The notes beneath the pieces were generated by a model. The model worked only from the letters and a program-made list of their open reading frames with translations. It did no database searches and had not been told where the DNA came from. The position numbers were made by a program, and so were the translations under genes. A stretch of 64,000 nucleotides of DNA, taken from NCBI GenBank assembly GCA_947846985.1, contig CANTUZ010000014.1:8787837-8851836 (forward strand), given 5' to 3'. Shown in pieces: positions 46,501-64,000 of the stretch. Positions within the stretch are counted from its first letter, which is position 1; every line of letters starts with the position of its first letter. The DNA is from Fratercula arctica (taxonomy: Eukaryota > Chordata > Aves > Charadriiformes > Alcidae).

Positions 46501-47428
46501 TCCAGGTGGGGGGGGGGGGGGGCAAAGGGGGGGGGGGGGCACGGGGTGTCCCCGCTGTCCCCGGGGGTGGTGGGACCCCCGGGGTGTCACCGGGGGGGGA
46601 ACGACCAGGGATGTCCCCAGTGTCACCTGGGGAGGGGCTGCGGGGGACATGCCCCCCCCCCCCCCCCCCCAAGATGTGACCTGAGCCCCTGGGACGTCCC
46701 CACTGTCTCCTTGGGGGGGGGGGGGGTTGGGGACACGGGGGACCCCCCGGGGGGGGGGAGGAGGGTCTGGGGGTGCCCTTGTCCTCTTTTGGGGTCCCTT
46801 GTCCCCGGGGGGGTGTTGCCACGCGGGGGGGGGGGGTCCCTTGTCCCCGGGGGGGGGTGCTGCCACACTGGAGGGTCCCTTGTCCCCGGGGGGGGTGCTG
46901 CCACGCGGGGGGGTGGGGGGGGGTCCCTTGTCCCCTTAGGATCCCCCCCTCATCCCTTTTGGGGTCCCTCGTCCCTTTTGTGGGAGGGGGGTGTCCCTTG
47001 TCCCTGTTGGGGGGGGGGGGGCCCTTGTCCCTGTTGGGGGGGGGGGGGGCCCTGTCCCCATGGGGGGGGGGTCTCCTGTCCCCCGTGGAGGGGTTTCCCG
47101 TGTCCCCGTGGGGGGGGGGGTCCCTCTGTCCCCAGGGAAGTGTCCCCTGTCCTCGTGGGGGGTCCCCTCTGTCCCAGGCGGGGGTGTTCCCCCCCCGTCC
47201 CCCCCCCCGTCCCCCCCCGTTGCTGACCCCGGTGTCCCCAGGCCTGCGGGGAGCAGGGGGGGGGGCTGGTGGGGCGGGCGCTGCCCTGGAACGCGCACGC
47301 GGGGGGCTACGCCTGGCGCTGGGGGGGGGGCCCCGCTGCCCCTCGACGGGCCCCCCCCGGCCCCCGCCCCCAACGGCTCCGCACCCACCCTCCTCCTGCA
47401 CTTCGCCGACGACTTCAGCGAGGAGTGA
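43322..47428 (+). CDS. CYB5D1: CYB5D1, cytochrome b5 domain protein
   Basis: Cytochrome b5-like heme-domain protein, linked in other vertebrates to cilia. Four coding exons: 43322-43511 (LLPA, then EVAARARLGWVS and GRVLRLGPVAAGAA), 44808-44885 (DPELRPLREAAGTDVTHWFD then PQSGD), 46303-46505 (LSRLDPRSGL, APWWRDPGLEV, RLRNALTGQEHVIQ), 47242-47428 (GRALPWNAHAGGYAWRW, then PTLLLHFADDFSEE and TGA). HWFD is the family's heme-side motif. Total about 658 nt, near the 228 codons of human. At least four one-base shifts are needed to read it through, all in G/C-rich stretches, so I infer an intact gene with sequencing errors. Start at 43322 or 43343 (same frame) is uncertain. Confidence 0.87.
43512..44807 (+). 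repeat. CYB5D1 intron 1, ~62-bp minisatellite
   Basis: About 16 units of roughly 60-65 bp with core gggggtcgctaaggtggggt and ctaagggggagctgtggggg, some units extended by ggccgtgggggcccaaggg. Occupies about 43545-44580; the remainder is G-rich. Confidence 0.93.
44808..44885 (+). CDS. CYB5D1: CYB5D1 exon 2, heme-side HWFD
   Basis: GDPELRPLREAAGTDVTHWF then DPQSGD; donor gtaagg. Best conserved exon of the gene. Confidence 0.92.
44886..46302 (+). repeat. CYB5D1 intron 2, gtgtccccgtgaccccc array
   Basis: 45180-46290 is made of cccatcccgggtgtccccgt and gaccccccccgtccccccc units, some with ggggcgtcccccc, giving 38-60-bp periods. The first 290 bases are G-rich then mixed non-repetitive. Confidence 0.93.
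46303..46505 (+). CDS. CYB5D1: CYB5D1 exon 3 (frameshift in a C run)
   Basis: LSRLDPRSGLPRLLLPG is in one frame and PEPRSDHAPPRGAPWWRDPG, LEVGHVTAAPRLLRLRNALT, GQEHVIQ in the next; the switch falls in ggggcgccccccccgg near 46355. Donor gtgggg. Confidence 0.85.
46506..47241 (+). repeat. CYB5D1 intron 3, GTCCCTTGTCCCCGGGGGG units
   Basis: About 46790-47190 repeats ggggtcccttgtccccgggg and tgctgccacgcgggggg, period roughly 40-50 bp. The rest is G/C-run sequence. Confidence 0.88.
47242..47428 (+). CDS. CYB5D1: CYB5D1 last exon (frameshift in a G run)
   Basis: GRALPWNAHAGGYAWRW, then after a G run (about 47319-47328) the frame moves to LPLDGPPP and PTLLLHFADDFSEE, stop TGA. Aligns with the mammalian RYLPYNSHAASYTWKY and PAILLYFNDDL segments. 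Confidence 0.87.
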
Positions 47429-48354
47429 CGGCGGTACGGGCACCCCGAAAACTGACCCCCCCCCCCAAAAGAAAACTGGCCCCCCCCCCCCAAAACTGCT
47501 GTCCCCCCCCCAAAACCTGCTGTCCCCCCCCAAAACCTGCTGTCCCCCCCAAAACCTGCTGTCCCCCCCCCAAAACCTGCACCTCCTCAAGCCTGCTGCA
47601 ACCCCCCCAAAAACTGACCCCCCCCACCAAAACCTGCTGCACCCCCCCCAAAAAACCTGCACCCCCCCCAAAAAATTGCCCCCCCCCCCCAAAAAATTGC
47701 CCCCCCCAAACCTGCCAGCACCAGCACCCCCAAAACCTCTGCCATTGGGCCCCCCCCCCCAAACCCCCACTGGCACCGCAAAAGCCCCCAGACACCCCCC
47801 CCCCCAAAACCCTGCCTGTGGGGCCCCCCCCCCAAAACCTTTCCACTCCCCCAACCCCCCGCTGGCACCCCAAAACCCTGCTGCCCCCCCCCCAACGCCC
47901 CTAACCCCCCCCAGCCCCCTCAACCCCCTGCTGGCACCCCAAAACCCTGCTGCCCCCCCCCAACGCCCCTAACCCCCCCCAGCCCCCTCAACCCCCCGCT
48001 GGCACCCCAAAACCCTGCTGCCCCCCCCCAACACCCCTAACCCCCCCCAGCCCCCTCAACCCCCCGCTGGCACCCCAAAACCCACCCCCCTCCCCAAACC
48101 TCTGCCAGTAGGGCCCCCCCCAAACCTTCACTGGCCCCCCCCAAACCCCACTGCCCCCCCCCCAAACCCCCACGGGCACCCCAAAACCCACCCCCCGTCT
48201 CCTCCCTTTGCAGCCCCAGGGAGAAGCGGCCTCCCCTCCCCCCCCCCCCCCCCCCCCCCCCCCAACAGACGGACGGTGACACCGAGGGGGGGTCCCCAGG
48301 GGGGTTCCCCCTCATTTTTGGGGGACAAACTGTAACTTTTTGAGTAGAAATAAA
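47429..48354 (+). other. CYB5D1: CYB5D1 3'UTR with CCCCAAAACCTGCTG repeats
   Basis: 47460-47700 has ~20-30-bp units ccccccaaaacctgctgtcc; 47840-48080 has a ~60-bp unit (accccccgctggcaccccaa, aaccctgctgccccccccc) three times. Ends at AATAAA. Confidence 0.8.
48349..48354 (+). terminator. CYB5D1: Polyadenylation signal AATAAA of CYB5D1
   Basis: agaaataaataagac, a canonical signal 920 bases after the CYB5D1 stop, following a short A/T-rich stretch (gtaactttttgagtag). Confidence 0.8.
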
Positions 48355-49750
48355 TAAGACTTTGCCAATAACCATCCACAGCGGAGCCTCGGGGGGGGGG
48401 GGCGGGGGGGGGCGGGGTCATGGGGACACTTGGGGACCCTTTTTGGGGACACCCTCCCCCCCCCATGCTGGGACCTGGCAGCCGGGTCTTGGGGGTCCTC
48501 CAGGGGTGACGGTGGATGGTTGTCACCCTGTGTCACCCCCTCATGGGGTGGCACAGCCCCAGTGTCCCCAAGCGTCACCCCAGGGGTACCACCGTGTCCC
48601 CCCCTGTGTGACAGTGACACTGTACCCCCCCCCATAGGGTGACACAACCAGGGTCAGCCTTGATGTCCCCGAGTGTCCCCCCTGGGTGATGGTGACACTG
48701 TATCCCCTCATCAGGTGATACAACCTCGATGTCCCCAAGCGTCACCCCAGCGGTACCACTGAATGTCCCCCCACTCCGGGTGACAGTGATGCTGTAACCC
48801 CCCATAGGGTGACACAGCCAGGCTCAGCCTCGATGTCCCCAAGTGTCCCCCCCGAGTGACGGTGATGCCATCCCCCCCCCACCATAGGGGTGTTTTCCTG
48901 TGGGACCAGCAGCGAGTGACAGCGGGTGACGCCCGCCGGGCGCGTGGTGCCGGCTGTTTGTCCCCGTGGGTTGCTGCCAGCCCCTGGCACGGCCACGTGT
49001 CACGTGGGATGTGTCCCCGATGCTGACCTGACACCCCCTCCGGAGGGCTCACAGCGTTCCCGATGGCCGTCCGCCTGTCCCGGTCCCTGTCTGGCTGTCC
49101 CTGTCCGCCTGCTCCGTGGTGGCACTGGTGTCCCTGAAGAGGAGGGTCCAGCGGTTGTCACCGTCATCGTCAGGGCGGTGGCGGGAGTAAGTCAGCCAAG
49201 CTGGCGGGTGACATGGGGTGCGGGTGGGTGACTCGAGGTGCTGGCGGGTGACTTGGGGTGCGGGTGACATCTGTTTCCACAGGTGTCACCTGTCCAGCTC
49301 CGGCGACACCGATCCACACCCCGAAACAGCCGCCCAGCACCGGCTCACTGACCCCCCCCGAGCGCTCGGCAGGGGGACGTCTTGGCCACCGGCTGTGCCA
49401 ACACTGACCCAGTGACACCACGCAGGATGGTGTCACCCTCCCGGAGTCACCGCCGGACCCTCTGGCAGGTCCCTCATGGAAAGTGCCGGTGCCGGAGGGA
49501 GGGTGGGCAACACCCCTGGCTCTGCCGGCACCGGGTGACGCCTCGACCACCGGTGACAGCAGGGACGGAAAGGAGCCGCGGTGCCACCGGCCGGGCCCGG
49601 TGACAAACTCACCGCTGGTGCGCCGGAGAGGGTCACCAACCCACGCCTAATGGAGGGGAAACGGTGAAAAAGGAGGAAAATACCCCAAAACGAAAGTTGG
49701 GGGGGGGGGGGTTGTGCCAAGACACCTGCAGGGAGGGTTTGGGGGGGTGT
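48355..49750. other. Intergenic, two ~170-bp repeats then unique sequence
   Basis: 48520-48860 holds two related ~170-bp units containing gtgacagtgacactgtaccc, ccatagggtgacacarccag and gatgtccccaagcgtcaccc. 48870-49750 looks unique. No ORF there resembles a known protein. Confidence 0.6.
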
Positions 49751-50580
49751 CATAGAGGATGGGGGGGGTGCTTTTAGGGTGCAAAAAAGCCACAAATTGC
49801 TCGGAAAAGACAAGCGGAACGGGAGCTACCTGGCACTTCCCGCAGCACAGGGTCATCCTGAGGGGTTTGAGGGGAATTTGGAGGAATTTGGGGAGTCACC
49901 GGGGGTTTTGGCGCCGGCGGTGTGGTGCGAGGGTCATCCCCGTCCCCAAATCGCCTGTTATTTTCCCTATTTTAGGGGGTTTGCAGAAAGCTGGGGGGGG
50001 GGGGGGCTGGAGGGGCCGGCGGGGGGTTGAGAGCGAGAGGCCGCTGCCCTCGCTGGTCTGCAACAGCCGCGCAACAACTGGTAGCGGCCTTTGGGGTAAA
50101 AAAACCCAAAATGAGGGAAAAAAAAAAAAACCAACCCAAACCCTGAGGATTTTCTGGGTTTTTTTCCCCCCTTTTTCCCCCGTTTTTGGGGGCAGGAGGC
50201 GGCCCTGGTGCCAATCCCCCCCCCCCCAGGACGGTTCGGGGCTCGACCTGCTGCTCCCCGTCGTCGGCTCGTCCCCCGGCGTTTTGGGGCAAAAAGGCCA
50301 AAAAAAAATAAAAGGAGGTTAAAAAGGCGGCAAAAAGCCACGTGCGAGGGGTTGGGACCCAGGGCCCAGGCGGCTTTGGGGAGGTTTTACTGGTTTCTAG
50401 GGCGGTTTTGGAGCATTTTGGGCAAGAAACACCACAAAAAACTCACACCACACCCCCCCCCTTATGAATTTTGCCCGTTTCTCCTCAGGGTTTTTTTGGG
50501 GGGGGGGGGATCTGCAAAGAAAGGGGTTTGCTGGGGGGGGGGCGGCTGGTTAAACCCCCGTCCCCGCAGCCGAAGGGACT
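49751..50580. other. Intergenic, no gene recognised
   Basis: Mixed composition, repeated short phrases such as ggaatttgggg and runs of A and T. Short ORFs on both strands lack family features. Confidence 0.55.
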
Positions 50581-51486
50581 TTCAAACCCTTTTTTTTTTT
50601 TTTTTTTGGTCTTTTTAAAATTTTTTTTTTTTTTTTTTTTGTTCTTCCTCCCCTGCAGCTTAAAGAAAAGTCAAAAAAGAAAGAAAAAAGAAAAAAAAAA
50701 AAAGGCAACCCATAAAACCACTCCCTTCTGAAGTATTTAAAAGTAGGGAAGGGAGGGAGAAAGAATAAAAAAAAAAAAAAAAAGCTCTTTTTTGTGTGTG
50801 TGTGTTTTAAAATCCGCCCCCCCCCCCCCCCCTCCTCCCCCCCTTTCAATCGTTTTTGGCGTGGACTAGTGAAACGGGGGGGGGGGGAAAACGGGCAAAA
50901 AAAAAAAAAATAATAAAAAAAAGCGGCGTGACTAGTATGGAACTAGTTAACCTTTAACAATTTATGCTGATGTCACACTGAGCATGAGTACTGATTAATC
51001 CGCCCCCCCCCCCCCCCCCCCGAAATATTTTTATTGGGGGGGGGGGGGGAAGTATAAGGAGAAAGAGAGCAAAAAAAAAAAAAAAAAAGAAATAATTTAC
51101 CGCAGCCATCTTTGTTTTATGCAGAAATCTTCCTCTTTCGGTTCCCCCCCCGCGCCGGGAATACACAAATATTGTTCATCTCACGCCCCGAGCCGGGATC
51201 TGCAGAAATTTTATATATATATATATATATATAAATATAAAAAAAAAGATATTAAAAAAAAAAAAACCAACCCAAAAAACAAAAACCAGCCAAAAAACCA
51301 AAGCAAACAAGCCAAAAAAATACAACAACAACAACAAAAAAATAAGCAGAATTATGATTATTCACCCGCTCGGGCTGTAGCGGCGACGAGGGGGGGGAAC
51401 CTTTTTTTTTTTTTAAATTATTTTTTTTGTGTGTGTTTTTCTTTTTTTTTTTCTTGAGGCATTTTTGGTTTTTTTTTTTCCCGTGG

Positions 51487-51530
<44 letters not shown>

Positions 51531-51746
51531 ATCTTTTCTAACCTCCAGGAAGGTGTGTGTGGGAGCCGGGGGGGGGGGGGGGGGGGGGGGGTCGACTTCA
51601 AAAAAACCCACCCCTCAGCCGGCCATTTTGGGCTTTTTTTTTTGCTTTTTTTTTTTTTCTTTAACGGGGGGGGGAGGAATTTTTAATTTTTTTTCCGCCT
51701 TTTTTTTTTTTTTTTGGTTAACCCCCCTTTTCTCCTCAAGTCTCTC

Positions 51747-51777
<31 letters not shown>

Positions 51778-51860
51778 GGGGGGGGTTGCTTTTTCTTGGG
51801 GTTTTTTTTTGGGTTTTTTATTTTTTATTTTTTATTTTTTATTTTCCTTTCCAGGTGGCG
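50581..51860. repeat. A/T homopolymer and TA-microsatellite block
   Basis: Long T runs (about 50588-50607, 50619-50640, 51489-51525, 51749-51769), A runs (50694-50703, 50767-50783, 51072-51088), a (ta)n tract near 51213-51233, and several G or C runs between. A sharp change from the surrounding GC-rich DNA. No gene seen. Confidence 0.85.
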
Positions 51861-52032
51861 GTTGGGGTAGGGTGGTGTGTGGTGCTGGTGTGTGTGTGTG
51901 TGGGGGGGGGGGGTGTTTCAGATTTAAAAATAAATTTCGGGGCGGCCATTTTCCCTCTTGGCTCCGGCGGGGAACGCTGTCCCGCCCGCCCCCCGGCGAG
52001 GAAGTGGGGGGGGGGGGGGGGGGGGGGAAATG

Positions 52033-52063
<31 letters not shown>

Positions 52064-52359
52064 AGACTTTAAACGTTTTGGGGGGGTTTTCCGCCTTCTT
52101 TACCAACCTACCGCCCTTCCCTCCCCTCAGCGGCGGGGACCCGCCGGGGCCGGCCCGGGGGGGGGTCGCCCGGTCCCGGTTTCCCCGGTGCCCCCCCCCC
52201 CCCACCCCACCCCCGCCCCCCCCCTCTCCGCGGTTGGGGGTGGGTTGGGGGAGGTGGGAGAGCGCGGAGGGTCCCCCCCCACCCCCCCCCCCCCCACCCC
52301 AACCCCGTCCCTCCGCCTCCCGCCCGCCTTCACTCCCGTCTCCCCCCCTCAGCCCCGCC
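51861..52359 (+). promoter_or_regulatory. CHD3: CHD3 promoter and 5'UTR (CpG-rich)
   Basis: GC-rich stretch directly before the CHD3 start. It contains ggggcggccattttccctct (a YY1-like GCGGCCATTTT on -/+), a long T run at 52027-52050 and GC-rich tracts (gccggcccgggg). Transcription start cannot be placed from sequence alone. Confidence 0.6.
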
Positions 52360-63798
<11,439 letters not shown>

Positions 63799-64000
63799 GT
63801 AGGGCCCGGACGCCTGCGTCCCCTACGGGGAGCCGGGGCGGGGGGGTGTCCGGACACCTGGGACCCCTCTGGGTGGGGGTGGCGGGGGTGCCGGGACGCC
63901 CGAGTCCCCTCCTGACCCTCTGGGGTCCCTGAAGGGTAGCACCCAGATGCCTGGGTCCCCCCCCGGGTTTTGGGGGGCAGGGGGTGGTGGGTGCCCGGAC
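63799..64000 (+). other. Start of CHD3 intron 6
   Basis: GC-rich with three diverged copies of gggtgtccggacacctggga; no coding sequence. Confidence 0.6.

Noticed and set aside
48870..49750. Possible small gene between CYB5D1 and CHD3
   Set aside because: ORFs on both strands are about 100-130 codons or shorter, without family motifs or convincing splice sites.

Overview
This window is vertebrate nuclear DNA. It is extremely GC-rich, full of long G and C homopolymers and packed with minisatellites. Gene content and order (KDM6B, then NAA38 on the opposite strand head-to-head with CYB5D1, then CHD3) match the KDM6B-CHD3 neighbourhood of human 17p13.1. The combination of that synteny with tiny exons embedded in tandem repeats fits an avian (sauropsid) GC-rich microchromosome. 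The species cannot be told from the sequence alone.

Layout. (1) 1-11,913 is a second copy of the 3' part of KDM6B: the JmjC domain, the zinc-binding C-terminus, the 3'UTR and part of the NAA38 3' flank. (2) 11,914-12,013 is a run of exactly 100 N, an assembly gap. (3) 12,014-40,000 is KDM6B on +, from mid-gene to its polyadenylation signal: 14 recognisable exons, and introns made almost wholly of tandem repeats. (4) 40,265-43,142 is NAA38 (NatC auxiliary subunit, LSm fold) on -, converging on KDM6B. (5) 43,322-48,354 is CYB5D1 on +, sharing a compact bidirectional promoter with NAA38. (6) 48,355-52,359 is intergenic, with an abrupt A/T-homopolymer block before a GC-rich CHD3 promoter. (7) 52,360 to the end holds the first six coding exons of CHD3 (NuRD remodeller) on +; the gene runs off the window.

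The two KDM6B copies are most simply read as unmerged overlapping contig ends or alleles. Copy 1 ends at the gap, copy 2 begins after it, the splice structure is identical, the repeat arrays differ in length, one silent exon difference is visible, and the indel damage is complementary: one JmjC exon is scrambled only in copy 2 and the next exon only in copy 1. Reading frames of NAA38, CYB5D1 and CHD3 exon 1 are also broken by apparent one-base indels, mostly next to G/C runs, so frameshifts here should not be taken as loss of function.

The most unusual structures are: (a) a ~2.1 kb array of about 70 thirty-bp units in a KDM6B intron, each carrying a perfect NF-Y (CCAAT-box) consensus and open in frame with the next exon; (b) minisatellites built from exon edges plus splice sites (four decoy acceptor/exon starts and nine decoy exon-end/donor copies flanking one KDM6B exon, and one copy of the preceding exon end); (c) a different private minisatellite in nearly every intron.

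KDM6B removes H3K27 methyl marks and CHD3 is a remodelling ATPase of the NuRD complex, so two chromatin regulators flank two small housekeeping genes.
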